A DNA stretch of 64,000 bases from Dactylorhiza incarnata (GCA_033032865.1 JAWHQI010000304.1:3091001-3155000); one strand, 5' to 3'; shown: positions 42,171-52,218, counted from the first letter of the stretch. Program-made: numbers and translations. Notes: generated by a model from the letters alone, not told the origin.

Positions 42171-43250
42171 ATGGTGGTAGTAGGCGACCAGGAGGAGGTT
42201 GTCAGCAACTCGGCCGGTGGTGGCGGGTTCGTAACGTTGGCAGCCTTTGAAGATTTCTCGCGGAGAATTGAAGGAACCCTTCGAGCAGTTCTTCAAACTC
42301 GCACAGAGGGGACAACGACTTCACCCCATCATCCGGTTGTGATCGAAGAAGGTGCTCCCTCCTAGCGAGCAGGGAAGGATCATGTGGAAGAGCCCGAGTG
42401 ACCAAGGAAGTCGCATTTCTACCCTCAAACCTCGCAAGGGGATGGCGGGATCCGGTTTCGAGATAAGAAGGAGCAGGCAAGATACTACGGTACTTGCCTC
42501 TTTAGCGAGTATGGGGGCGATACTCGCCAAGCGGAATATCATCGCCAAGTGGGAGGAAGGACCCCCTTTTGTGAGGAGATCGTTGTTGCACCAGTGCCAG
42601 AGGGACTCAGGGATCCCGCGATGAATTACTACTCAGGGAGGGATGACCCTATTCGACACCCCCATTGGTTTGAAGATGCGGTCCCCATCCGGACCATGTC
42701 GGACGCCTACGAGGAGTTTTTTGAAAGTACCAAACAATTCATCCAAGGAGATGCCTCGAATTGTGGCTTCCTGGCCAAGCTCACCAAGCTGACCAGAGAG
42801 GAGGAAGAGGAAGAAGAGACGGTCCCCATAAGAAGAAAGGAGGAACCCCAGAGATTGGAGAGGAGAAGGTCGGAAGAGCGTAGGCCGGCAAAGCGTGGGA
42901 GAGAGGAGCCAGGGAGACAGGAAGTGGGAAGACCCTTTGTAACTTCGGAGCGGCTAGAAGAAGGAGGAAAAAACCCAGGGCTGGAGCAGCAACCGGGCCA
43001 GGAAAGGAGGTTCTCCACGGAGGGGAGGAACCGTGGTAGGCAAGAAGGGCGTAAGGAGGAAGGATGCATGAGGTCGATGGTTGTTGTCCGTCAAGAGAAC
43101 AGACGTAACCGGAGGAATAGCCGGAGGAGGAATAGGGATCGGGTCAACCGAGGATGTCGAGGAGGGGTCAAGGCCGGAGAAGTAGGAGTGATTTATGGAG
43201 AAGCGGGGCTCGGATCTTTCCGCAAGACGAATTTCCGCCAGGCCTACCGC
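42171..43250 (+). pseudogene. gag of element D
   Basis: ATG at 42171 opens MVVVGDQEEVVSNSAGGGGF but stops soon. After a frame change come PFCEEIVVAPVPEGLRDPAM, NYYSGRDDPIRHPHWFEDAV, then FIQGDASNCGFLAKLTKL, a Glu run and an Arg-rich tail (RNRRNSRRRNRDRVNR). The middle of the gag core, present in E as QEAWETLGSYIDRF, is missing. This gag cannot be functional. Confidence 0.8.
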
Positions 43251-43740
43251 CAGAGTGTCGCTTCAACCTCTCAAGCGCTACCCCCGCTAGAGGAGATCAC
43301 TTTCTCGGAGGAGGGCATGTTAGGGAATGAGAATCCTTTTCGTGATGCCCGTGTGATTCAAGCAATCGTCGAAAACTTCACCGTCAACCGAATCCTGGTG
43401 TGCAACGGGGGTTCGGTCCATGTCATTTTTACGTCATTCTCGCCAACACGTTTGACAACCTGGAAGTCGAGGCGAGCAGGATGATGGCCTTGGACGGTCC
43501 CCTTTTCGATTTCTCAGGTAAGCAAAAGAAGGCGGACACGGCAGGAAGATCAGCCACCGTCGGGAAGCTTAATCCAAGACGGGAAAAAGGACCCTTCATC
43601 ATCCACGAGTCATTAGCAACTGGCAGATATCGCCCGCAGAATCACGAAGGGGAGCTGTTGAAAAACACTTGGAGCGGTGACAACCTAAAGGGTTTTACTC
43701 CTAAGCGAGAGTATGTACATCCCACCCCTGTAAATTTATT
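43251..43740 (+). pseudogene. protease remnant fused to integrase C-terminal domain
   Basis: ITFSEEGMLGNENPFRDARV and RILVCNGGSVHVIF match the E protease region, with Cys in place of the catalytic Asp. After the second protease part (MALDGPLFDFSGKQ) the sequence jumps at about 43520 to KADTAGRSATVGKLNPRREK and ELLKNTWSGDNLKGF, the end of integrase. In E these two points are several kilobases apart, so D lost the intervening pol. Confidence 0.85.
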
Positions 43741-44280
43741 GTTCATAAATAAATTCATCACCTCCCTGAAACATGGGGTAGAAAAGGGTTTTTTCACATT
43801 GACCTCAAATTAAGAAATGTTTTCAAGTAAAAGAAGAAGAGCAGGTGAAGTCGATCTCCACGGCAGGTTGGGAAATGGGCCTCCGACTTGATTCTCGTAA
43901 AACCCAGGGCGGATGATGGGACGGTGCCTCGGTTGTGCGTTCCCTTAAGTCCAAGCCTCTGCAATGACGACCGAGATCAGCTCCCCCCTTGCACGTTGGT
44001 TGTGGTTCCCTCCGACCGCACCTCTCACCCGACTGGGGAGATTATCAGGAAGAAGTCTGGACGCCGACCTCCCAATTCAACGAAAAGATGATCGACTTAA
44101 CCAATGAGGGGAACCTTGAATAAAGGTGTCGTGTACCTTCGAGGGCTAAAAGCCCGTAACAAAGCGATTCGCTTCTGATTGTTTCCTCTAATCGTGTGAG
44201 TTAATGCACTTAAGTGTGCTTAATTCCCCGTTTAATTGTTGAGCAACAGGAAGCAGGTTGGGTCGGCATTCAACACCCAA
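43741..44280. other. noncoding region of element D after pol
   Basis: No domain. It is the equivalent of 9680-10186 in element E and leads into the minisatellite. Confidence 0.5.
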
Positions 44281-44940
44281 GTAGGATGGAGACCTTGAGA
44301 TGGTGTGTTCCCAGGGAAGGTGCTCCTTTGGAACCTCCCCGACAGTCATTCCCTACTGTGTCAATCTCTTCAACAGCATCAACAAGAGCAGTAGGACGGA
44401 GACCTTGGGATGGTGTGTTCCCTGGGAAGGTGCTCCTTTGGAACCTCCCCGACAGACATTCCCTACTGTGTCAATCTTTTCAACAGCATCAACAAGAGCA
44501 GTAGGACGGAGACCTTGGGATGGTGTGTTCCCTGGGAAGGTGCTCCTTTGGAACCTCCCCGACAATCATTCCCTACTGTGTCAATCTCTTCAACAGCATC
44601 AACAAGAGCAGTAGGACGGAGACCTTGGGATGGTGTGTTCCCTGGGAAGGTGCTCCTTTGGAACCTCCCCGACAGTCATTCCCTACTGTGTCAATCTCTT
44701 CAACAGCATCAACAAGAGCAGTAGGACGGAGACCTTGGGATGGTGTGTTCCCTGGGAAGGTGCTCCCTTGGAACCTCCCCGACAATCATTCCCTACTGTG
44801 TCAATCTCTTCAACAGCATCAACAAGAGCAGTAGGACGGAGACCTTGGGATGGTGTGTTCCCTGGGAAGGTGCTCCTTTGGAACCTCCCCGACAATCATT
44901 CCCTACTGTGTCAATCTCCCCATCAACATCAAACATAGAG
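44281..44940 (+). repeat. 110-bp minisatellite, six units
   Basis: Units start at 44281, 44391, 44501, 44611, 44721 and 44831 with GTAGGAYGGAGACCTTG and run to ACAGCATCAACAAGAGCA. Sequence identity is very high; the last unit diverges near 44919. Open frames of about 104 codons across it repeat every 110 bp and are not genes. Confidence 0.95.
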
Positions 44941-45135
44941 GTACAAGATGGAGTCTCGGGATTGCATGCCTCTAAAAAGACTTCTTCATATGCAGGTGCG
45001 AGTATGCACGTACGAGTATATAGAGGCGGGTATCTTATCTCGTCTATGCTTAATCGCCTAGCGAGCACTCAACCTCGCCTCGAACGTAAGAGCCTACTCG
45101 GCATAATCACAAAAAGAAGAAAAGCAAGAAGCGAC

Positions 45136-45200
45136 TACAAAAGGCGAGCAAAAAATTGTATTCATTTGCTTTCATAAAGTACATATACAAAAAATGTTGT
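45136..45200 (-). terminator. probable 3' end of antisense gene 2
   Basis: On the minus strand TTTTTTGTATATGTACTTTA is followed by AATGAATACAATTTTTTGCT. The E antisense ORF ends with the same motifs (9040-9140). Conservation suggests poly(A) signals. Confidence 0.5.
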
Positions 45201-47109
45201 ACAGATTTGCAAAATGGAGCCAGGTGACCATTCATCATCATCGCCACCATCCTCGCCATATGCGTCGACATCTTCGCCATCATCACCCTCGTCCTCAGAA
45301 TCGTCATCTTCGGAATCGGTGGATGAGGATGGAAGATCTCGCATAGGGGAATTGGACTCTTCGGCGAGTAGTGCCGGGATGATGTCCATGACAGTCAGGT
45401 CCATTGCCTCCGGCTTCAAGAGGCCATCGGCCTTCAGACTGCTTAGAACCACCTTCCCGGTTGCTCGCGCGATCTCCCGACGAATATGCGTCATATCGTC
45501 GCCGAGTATCCGAATTTGCTTGCCAACCCTGGAGGGGCCCGCTAACGAAGGTTGTTGCTCGGCAAGCCGAGTTTCCAGCTCGGCGATGCAAACTTGGGAG
45601 GCCTCCAAGGTTTGCCGAGTATCCTCCAGCTCCTTCTCCAGATGGGACACCTTCTTCGCCATTTTCACCTCGGCGGCCTGTACAGATGAAGACAACGGTT
45701 AGCAAACATCGATCGACGCGAAAGGCGACTATCCCAAAAAACCAAAGAAGCGATGAGCGAGTACCTCATGATCTTTCCACTTGACGGCCTCCAGCCCCAT
45801 GATGATGAGCTTCTTGCTCTGCACCTTGATCACCTGCTCGTACTCAAGCAGTTTCCTCGCCGATGCATGACCGAGCTCGGCAACTCGCAGGTAAGCTCAC
45901 GAGCTCTGGTGCGCCAGATACTCAGCGGACACGTCTTGCAGGGATTCAGCATCTGCGCGACCATAAAGGGCGAACATGACGTCTAACGCCTCGCCAGAAT
46001 CCTCCCAATCCTCCGACCGGGCGGGAAGGTTGGTGCTCAAAGTTACTTCATGGGCCCGCTCAGCCCAGGACACCAGAGGGCGACCATAGGCGTCCTCGCT
46101 GCCCACACCTTCGCCGAAGTTCGGGTGGCCGCTGGGCTCGCCAGCCTCCGAAGGATTTGCCTTCGCCTTCAGGTCCCTCCTGGCGACCTCCTTCTTTCTC
46201 GCAGGCTCGGCGGACTTCGCCTTAGCCTTCCGCTTTTTTGAAGGCATGTCGCCATCACCAACAACCTCCTGCTCATCGTCACCTAGCGACGAGTCGATCA
46301 GAGTAGGAGCCCCTGCCTTCGGCGCCAAAGGAAGAAACTCGCTCGGCAAGGAGCGAGTAGTTGTATCAAGACAGAAAGCAAAGACATTGGTTATCAGTTG
46401 GAGACAAAGTGATGAGTATGACCAAATACTCGCTCAGAAGACTACCTTCGCCCGAGAACACTTCGGCGAGCTCATCTACTCGCCTCCTCCAGAGGACGAC
46501 ATCCAGGCGGCGACCCCGAAAGCTGTCGAGTAGCTTCTCCCAGCTCTCCTCCAAATAAGGGGGAGCGAAGGCGCTCTCCGCCGGCTGGAAGGATGAAGTC
46601 GGCACGACTCCAAAGTCGCCCTTGATGATGACCAATCGCTCGGTCCAGCGATGGTTCTTGTTCGCCGTGCCGACCAGCGTGCAGACATGACTGCATAAGA
46701 AGACGACGCCTTCGCCAGTGGCGCCGAAATGGAATACTCGCCGAAAGACGGATAGATCAAAGGCGATCTTCTGTTCTCGCAAGAAGCAAAGAAAGCCCAT
46801 GATCATCGCCACTCCGTTTGGGTTGATTTGGGCAGGGACTATCCCGTGGTAGCGGAGTATCTGGCAGACCTCCGACCACAATGATAGTCGTAGGACGACT
46901 TCGAAGTGGCGGATGGGGAATATCAGCTCGGTCGCCGAGAATGAGTTCAGGCGCTCATCCTCGCGAGGAAGCCTGACGACATACCCCGACGACAAGTACT
47001 TAACAGAGAACTCCTTCAGATCGCTCGGCCGAGTAATCGACTTCTTGAAGGAAGTCGTCTCGAAGTTCTTCGCATGACTCGCACGACGAATAGCTGCCTC
47101 GTCAGCCAT
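45162..47109 (-). pseudogene. element D antisense gene 2 (PF04195-like domain, coiled-coil, acidic tail)
   Basis: A minus-strand gene with ATG at 47109. Exon 1 (47109 to about 46446) encodes 221 codons. The part KEFSVKYLSSGYVVRLP, HFEVVLRLSLWSEVCQIL and GIVPAQINPNGVAMIMGFLC resembles the Pfam family 'putative gypsy type transposon' (PF04195), recognised from memory. A donor GCGAAG|GTAGTC follows. The middle part (about 46350-45765) has a basic stretch SKKRKAKAKSAEPARKKE and EDAYGRPLVSWAERAHEV. After the intron 45678-45764 come a coiled-coil (VSHLEKELEDTRQTLEASQV, CIAELETRLAEQ), then MDLTVMDIIPALLAEES and an acidic tail. One TGA (about 45897) breaks the middle exon, so this copy is damaged or needs readthrough. 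The first acceptor is not fixed. The function is unknown; a nuclear role is a guess from the basic motif. Confidence 0.75.
45678..45764 (-). other. intron of antisense gene 2
   Basis: On the minus strand GTACTCGCTC ... CATCTGTACAG, 87 bp. The frame is kept and the homology to element E resumes on both sides. It corresponds to the 90-bp intron of E (8504-8593). Confidence 0.8.
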
Positions 47110-47235
47110 TCAGAAAGAAAGGAAGCGAAGAAGCGAGTATCAAAGAGGCGAGGAGTGGAACAATCGGCAGATACTCGTTGGCAAGAAAGGAAATCGTCAA
47201 AAGCATAATAAATACGTACCCACCCACCCACCCCC

Positions 47236-47246
47236 CTATTTATAGT
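47236..47246 (-). promoter_or_regulatory. TATA box of antisense gene 2
   Basis: Minus-strand ACTATAAATAGGG, about 125 bp before the ATG at 47109. Nothing in the LTR uses this position, so it suggests an internal antisense promoter. Confidence 0.65.
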
Positions 47247-48116
47247 ACTCGACGAGACTTGGCTTGCCGCGTACGCCGCCGCGAGCATGAGTCAGGGGTT
47301 GCGAGCATCGGGGAAAGTCGCCAAAATCAACGGTACACATCAAATCACCAGCGCAAAACAAGTGAGTACCTGCATCAGATCACTAGGATGCTCGCCAAAT
47401 CGACGCAACATTCAACAAATACTCGCAGGAAAGAAACAAAAACAAAAAAGTAAATCCAGACATCACAGCAAGCAGGAAAGGAAGCAAGGGCGATATTCAT
47501 ACTCGACAATTAACAAATTACTTGAAGAAATCAAATTATTCAGAATTACATATCATTCGCCAAAAGGCGACTAGCTACTACAAAGAGAAAAAAGACAGGA
47601 TCCAGGGGTTCGCCTGAGCATCGGGAAGTTGTGGTTGTCGCCCAACCCAGCCCATGCTGCGAGCTCGCTTGAAATGCTCGAAGGCCACGGACATCGCATC
47701 CTCGCCTTGTCGCAGCTGCTCCTCCATCCTCGCCAGGCGACCAACCGAGCCCATGCTCATACGCATTCCGACCAGCTCATCATTGTACAACTGCTGGCGA
47801 TGCTCCATCCTACCAACACGGCGCTCCAGATCGCCGACAGACTGAAGGCGAGATTCTGCTCCCACCAGCCGAGCATCGAACTCCTCTAGCCGGGATACTC
47901 GTGCCTCCAACTCGGTCAAACGACGCTGAGGCTCGCTAGACGACAGGTGATCGACGCGAGCCTCCACATCCGTCAAGCGACGATGCGAGTCGCTGATCGC
48001 TAGGCGCTCCAACTTCGCCTACAGATCCAAAATAGCGCGAGTAGCCCTCTCCTGGTACTCGCGCGAAGGAAGCCCCACCCCATCAATCAAAGCTCCCATA
48101 GGAGTCTGAGCGCGAG

Positions 48117-48196
48117 CTGCGAAAGCGACAAAGATGAAAGGAGCTTTAGTGACGAGTACAGAAGAGACAACTTCACACAGCAAATAGTTAAGTTAC
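48117..48196 (-). other. intron 2 of antisense gene 1
   Basis: Minus-strand GTAACTTAAC ... TCGCTTTCGCAG, 80 bp. Both junctions are in phase 1 and the joined frame stays open except for the TAG noted in exon 3. Confidence 0.7.
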
Positions 48197-48778
48197 CAGG
48201 CCGGCGAGCATCGTTCCTCGAGCTGCGAGGAGGACTGCGAGATCGCCGAGGAGGGGGACTCCTTCCTCGGTGAGGGGAGGAGCTATGAGGATCAGCACCT
48301 CGCCGATCGGATGGGTTCCCGGCAGAGTGCTCCCTGTCGCGAAGAGTTTCCCCCCCGACCGCGACCATCCACTGGTCGCCCTCCCCCCTTGGGGCGAAGA
48401 ACCCAGAAGAACCCCCAACCCCGCCTCGGCGCGAGGATTCCCCCAGATGGGTTGAGGGAACTGCAGAAGACAAATGGCGTTGATCGCCCTGGATATCGGC
48501 AAGAGGAGGGAACGGAGGAGGAGGCGGAAGCTTCTCAGCGGGCAGCTGCGAGCTACTCGCCAGCTCCGATGGATTGGAAGACAGTGGCAGTAGAGGCGCG
48601 CTACTCATTGAAGGAGCCCTCTGCTCGCTCGACGGCCTCTTCTCCAGAAGAGAGCTATGAAGGATCCGAACCGCGCCACCATGGCGAGAATCCTCCCCAG
48701 TCCCGGGCGAGATCATAGGCGATGATCGCAGAGGAATAGCGATCAAAGGATCCTCCTGAGCATCGGTAAGCGGCGGAT

Positions 48779-48864
48779 CTGCGAGATAGTATAGAAAGCA
48801 TCAGAAACTCGCCAGAAAAATTAGACGACTCAAACCAGAAAAACGGCGAGTAGGTAGCTCTCAC
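48779..48864 (-). other. intron 1 of antisense gene 1
   Basis: Minus-strand GTGAGAGCTACC ... ACTATCTCGCAG, 86 bp, T-rich within. The phase agrees with intron 2. Confidence 0.7.
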
Positions 48865-49264
48865 TTTTTAAAGGAGGATGTTCAGTTTGAACTTAGGCCG
48901 AGATTTCAGTCGTACTCGCTTCCGGGGGAACGTTCGACTCAGGAAGATTAGAAGCGGGCGAGCCGCCCAAGTGGCCGAGACCCAAGTCGGCGAGTACCTG
49001 CTGGGTACTGCCGACCAGAGAATGGGCGACATTCTCAGAGGCGTCGGCATTCTTCTTCTTCTTATTCTTCTTCTTCTTCTTCTTTTCGAGCCTCTTCCTC
49101 TTCCTAGAAGAGAGGAAGTCCTCAAGCTCGGCGTCGCGAGCAGGTTTCCGCAACGGTGGCAGCAAACTCGCAAGCTCGGCCAAATCAGCGGCAGCTTCCT
49201 CGGCAATACTGCGCGACATCTTGAGCGAGATCAGAAAAGTCGTGCCCTCAGAGACCCCTCTCCC

Positions 49265-49275
49265 TCTATATATAG
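49265..49275 (-). promoter_or_regulatory. TATA box of antisense gene 1
   Basis: Minus-strand CTCTATATATAGAGG, about 47 bp before the ATG at 49219 and 125 bp inside the 3' LTR boundary, in the internal region. It is partly palindromic, so orientation rests on the gene downstream. Confidence 0.6.
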
Positions 49276-49398
49276 AGCCAGAGCGTCAACCAGCAGGATG
49301 CCGACTATCAATCAATACTCGCTAGAAGGCCTGATCGTCGAATGATGGTTGGATGATTCTTTTCGAGCAACTACGTTACTCGCAAAGAGCGGGGATTG

Positions 49399-50058
49399 TG
49401 TACAACCCTCATTCTCCGAGGGTGGACCCATTCAAAGCCACATAGACAAAAGTCAAAGTCAAAAGGTCAACACAGAAATCAACAGTTCGAGACACCAAGA
49501 CAAAGTCGGCCTAGAAGAGTTCGTCGAACGCAGCCAAGAGGATTTCGTCGAACACCAGAGCAGTAGAAGACTTGGGCGAGTATTGGCCCGACATGTGCGA
49601 GCATCACCCAATACTCTCCAGATGGGCGACTATGGCTTAATGGTCGCCGAGTATCCCATAGTCGCCAGGCAGGGGCTGGGCTATAAAAACCCCCTACCCC
49701 TTGGTTTTCCTATAAATAGGACCCCAGGGGTACTTGGATTGGCACCTGAACTTGAGCTTTTGGAACCCCCCTCGTTCAAATTCTCAATCCCGTCGACCCT
49801 GGCCGCTACTCCCGGTACTAGCCAAGTCGGTGCCTTCCTCGTACCCTGCTCGACCATTCTTTGGTTGTGGAGGGGAAGTCTCTTCTGAGCTTCTGGGTAC
49901 GTGGTGGGACCTCCCTGCCGTGGCGCCTGGGGTCCTGTTTGTTGCTCTTCTAGCTTCCTCGTAGTTGCCAGTCAAGCTGTCTCTTCGAGCCATTTGACAA
50001 GTAATCTCCGGCTGCATTGGTCCGAATTTTGGAGCCTAGGATTTTCCTAGCTTCAACA
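49399..50058 (+). repeat. 3' LTR of element D
   Basis: 660 bp and very similar to 41456-42113. TATA CCTATAAATAGG near 49709. The preceding AAAGAGCGGGGATTG would serve as the polypurine tract. Confidence 0.95.
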
Positions 50059-50908
50059 ATAAGTGGAAACAAATTAACGACACTATTTGACAGAGAATAA
50101 GTATATAGAGGAAGGAAGACAAATAATAACTAAGGAATTCTATTCATTCTTCTTCTTCTTCCTCAATTTCTAACACAGACAGAAGAAAAGAATATCTCTG
50201 TACAGGAAATACAAACACTGCTCCTGCTTCTTCTTCTCTCTTACAGCAGGAAGCCATCAAGTGTACATAGAAATCATCAGGATCACAAGCTCATCGCCCT
50301 AGCACTCTTTTCTTCCTTAAGCAATGGTTCATTCAAAACACACCCTAAAGAACACCAACAGAAGAAATAATACAACTTCTTCTTCTTATTTTTCTCCCTA
50401 TCTTATTTCTGTAACTGTGAAAGAGTCCAAAGAATCCCTCTCCAAAGGATTCAGTTGGTTCTAAGAGTCTCCTTATCAAAAGTCTCAGTGGTTCTAAGAG
50501 TCTCCTTATCAAAAGACTCGGCTAGTGGTTCTAAGAGTCTCCTTATCAAAAGACTCAGCTAGTGGTTCTAAGAGTCTCCTTATCAAAAGACTTAGTTGCT
50601 AGTTCTGAGAGTCTCTTTATCAAAAGACTCAGACACTTATAGTGCATTCCTACCAAGGAGGTAGAAGAGTGGAGTACCCATATTTTGGGAAACCACTATA
50701 AAACTTGTCTTCTCCGTGTTTGTGATTTTCTGTGTTGTCCCCTTTATTATTTATGCAATATGTGATTAATTTATTCTATATTGGTTTTTCTGATAGCATA
50801 GTCATTATAAGTTTTGTATTGTGTGTGCACATTTTATATAAAGGTTTTAATCTCTATTCACCCCTCTCTAGAGAATACTCAGAGGTTACACTGCGCACTT
50901 TCAGACAT

Positions 50909-51067
50909 TGATTTTCCAAACATGGAAATTCGTAGCGTCAAAGGACTGCAGCTTAACGATGTCTTAGGTGCTTCTTTTCAACATGTTTTTCACACAGAAC
51001 GAGTAAAAACCAGTAAAATGTCACTTGATTCGTGCGAGGACGATCGAGAACCTTCGGATCCAATCCA
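50909..51067 (-). other. leader of copia C between the 5' LTR and gag
   Basis: It is continuous, once the SIRE-like LTR is removed, with 40689. A primer-binding site was not recognised with confidence; the LTR/leader border near 51068 is approximate. Confidence 0.4.
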
Positions 51068-51907
51068 GTAATTGTTTTCTCCTCCTCTCCTCTCCGTTTG
51101 AAACATAATCTCCGAAGCAAGATCCGATCAGCAAACAATCAACAAAAGTCACCCCTTCTTCCAAGAGATGCAAAAAATCCTATAATCTCTTTGGTGGGTT
51201 GGCTTTTGATTTCTCTTGATCACACAGGGGCAAGAATAGGAGGAAAATGGCCTATAATCTCGAGATCTGGATTAAGAGATGCAGAAAGTCATATAATCTT
51301 GAGATCATGATTCCGATGTCAAGAATCTTTCCCACTATCTGCAACAAAAAAACTTCGATCGATAGTAAGGATCTTCGTCCACTCTAGGAGCAACAAAATC
51401 ACATAGATCCGATGGAAAAAGGCCTGGATCGAAGAAGAAGAAGAAGGCGGCGTAAGTGCCTCCTGGAATTCCGAACACCGGCGGAAAAGCGACTGGAGTT
51501 CCTCTTCTATTTTCTCGAGCGGCTAGGGATTGAGAACAAGTGACTTGCCTGGATTCACGATGAAAGGACGGGAACTTCCCTCAGCGCTGAGATACCGCAG
51601 AAAGAGAATGTCGGACTTCCACTATAGATCGACGATCTATCGAGTGTCGGCGATCTATCGAGTGTAGGAGCGACGAGATCCAGAGAAGTAAGAAAACCGG
51701 GAGCTCCTCCTCTTCAATCGGCAGAAAATGAGAAACGGGAATAGAGGCTAGGATTTGCTCAAGATATTCTACACTATCCATCGAGTTTGGAATGAGATTA
51801 TTTAGTATCTCCAGCGTAAGGACCAAGCCCTAGGTTGACACGCAACCTGTTAAGCCTACTGTGTCGGTTCCGACACGCAGACATATTATTATTAAAAATA
51901 CGTAACA
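51068..51907 (-). repeat. 5' LTR of copia C
   Basis: Starts TGTTACGTATTTTTAATAAT on the minus strand. Its first 150 bp match 35036-35189. A short tandem (GATCTATCGAGTGT, twice) lies at 51630-51663. The inner border is inferred. Confidence 0.6.
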
Positions 51908-52150
51908 TCACTCATGCTGCTTCCCCTTGTCGACTCCTCCCACTGCAACAGATCATCCACAGCGACTGCTCCTCCATGACGATATTTCCCACTCTGCGAC
52001 TTCTAATTTGACGGCTCCTCCCACGGCGACGAATCCTCCGCCACGGCTGCTCCTCCACGGCGGCATCCCCTTCATGATGGCATTTCCCACACTGTGACTT
52101 CTCTACGACATCCTCAATTGAAATCCAAACTCACTGCTCTACCGTCCCTA

Positions 52151-52153
<3 letters not shown>
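51908..52153. other. diverged two-unit repeat, no gene
   Basis: CTGCTCCTCCAYGRCG and TTTCCCACWCTGYGACTTCT recur about 90 bp apart. No coding evidence. Confidence 0.5.
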
Positions 52154-52193
<40 letters not shown>

Positions 52194-52218
52194 TGCGTGC
52201 GTGCGTGCGTGCGTGTGT
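52154..52218. repeat. GT/GCGT microsatellite
   Basis: (GT)n followed by (GCGT)n, ending at the edge of the LTR that starts at 52219. Confidence 0.95.

Larger units (their letters stand above)
47578..49219 (-). pseudogene. element D antisense gene 1 (Lys-rich, SR-rich, coiled-coil)
   Basis: ATG at 49219. Exon 1 (49219-48865) has a Leu/Ala-rich start (MSRSIAEEAAADLAELASLL), then RKRKRLEKKKKKKNKKKK, a strong nuclear localisation-like run. Exon 2 (48778-48197) is Ser/Pro-rich and ends with RGRSPPPRRSRSPPRSSR. Exon 3 (from 48116) is a coiled-coil with repeated heptads (RRLTDVEARVDHLSS, RRLTELEARVSRLEE, LERRVGRMEHRQQ). The introns at 48779-48864 and 48117-48196 keep one frame through all three exons, about 490 codons in all. 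Two stops break it: TAA near the end of exon 1 and TAG early in exon 3. It matches no family I know. It lies next to the 3' LTR and antisense to gag. Confidence 0.7.
41456..50058 (+). mobile_element. non-autonomous Tat-like gypsy element D with antisense genes
   Basis: ATAAG is duplicated at 41451-41455 and 50059-50063. The LTRs are 658 and 660 bp (41456-42113 and 49399-50058), TGTACAACCCTC...CTTCAACA. The plus strand has gag, a protease remnant and the integrase C-terminal domain joined by deletion. Next come a 110-bp minisatellite and two genes on the opposite strand. RT, RNase H and the integrase core are absent. The gene order matches element E, whose antisense gene is likewise opposite to gag-pol. 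Confidence 0.95.
40695..50903 (+). mobile_element. SIRE/Maximus-like solo LTR, split by element D
   Basis: GACAT flanks both ends (40690-40694 and 50904-50908). The LTR starts TGTTGGGAAAAACAC and ends ATTCACCCCTCTCTAGAG ... GCACTTTCA. Without D and its extra TSD it is about 1.6 kb (40695-41455 plus 50064-50903). A TATA (ATATAAA, 41284-41290) lies downstream of three CGAC..GTCG palindromes (40958, 41104, 41203). A 34-bp-like repeat (GGTTCTAAGAGTCTCCTTAT) is present at 50455-50640. It is inserted in copia C upstream of gag. Confidence 0.9.
35036..51907 (-). mobile_element. decayed Ty1-copia element C, host of nested insertions
   Basis: The LTR starts match at the two ends: 51907 and 35189, both TGTTAMGTATTTTTAATAAT on the minus strand, with about 150 bp of homology (51750-51907 and 35040-35189). 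Between them lie minus-strand copia gag, protease, integrase, RT and RNase H fragments (40689 down to 36820). A solo L1 LTR (35936-36819) and a SIRE-like LTR (40695-50903, containing D) were inserted later. Numerous stops mark it as the oldest layer here. Confidence 0.8.

Noticed and set aside
44300..44938. Series of about 104-codon open frames
   Set aside because: They recur every 110 bp on both strands and are the same minisatellite read in successive frames.
49349..50017. Open frames in the D LTR, mirrored at 41640-42072
   Set aside because: Both LTRs carry them and they show no coding signature.
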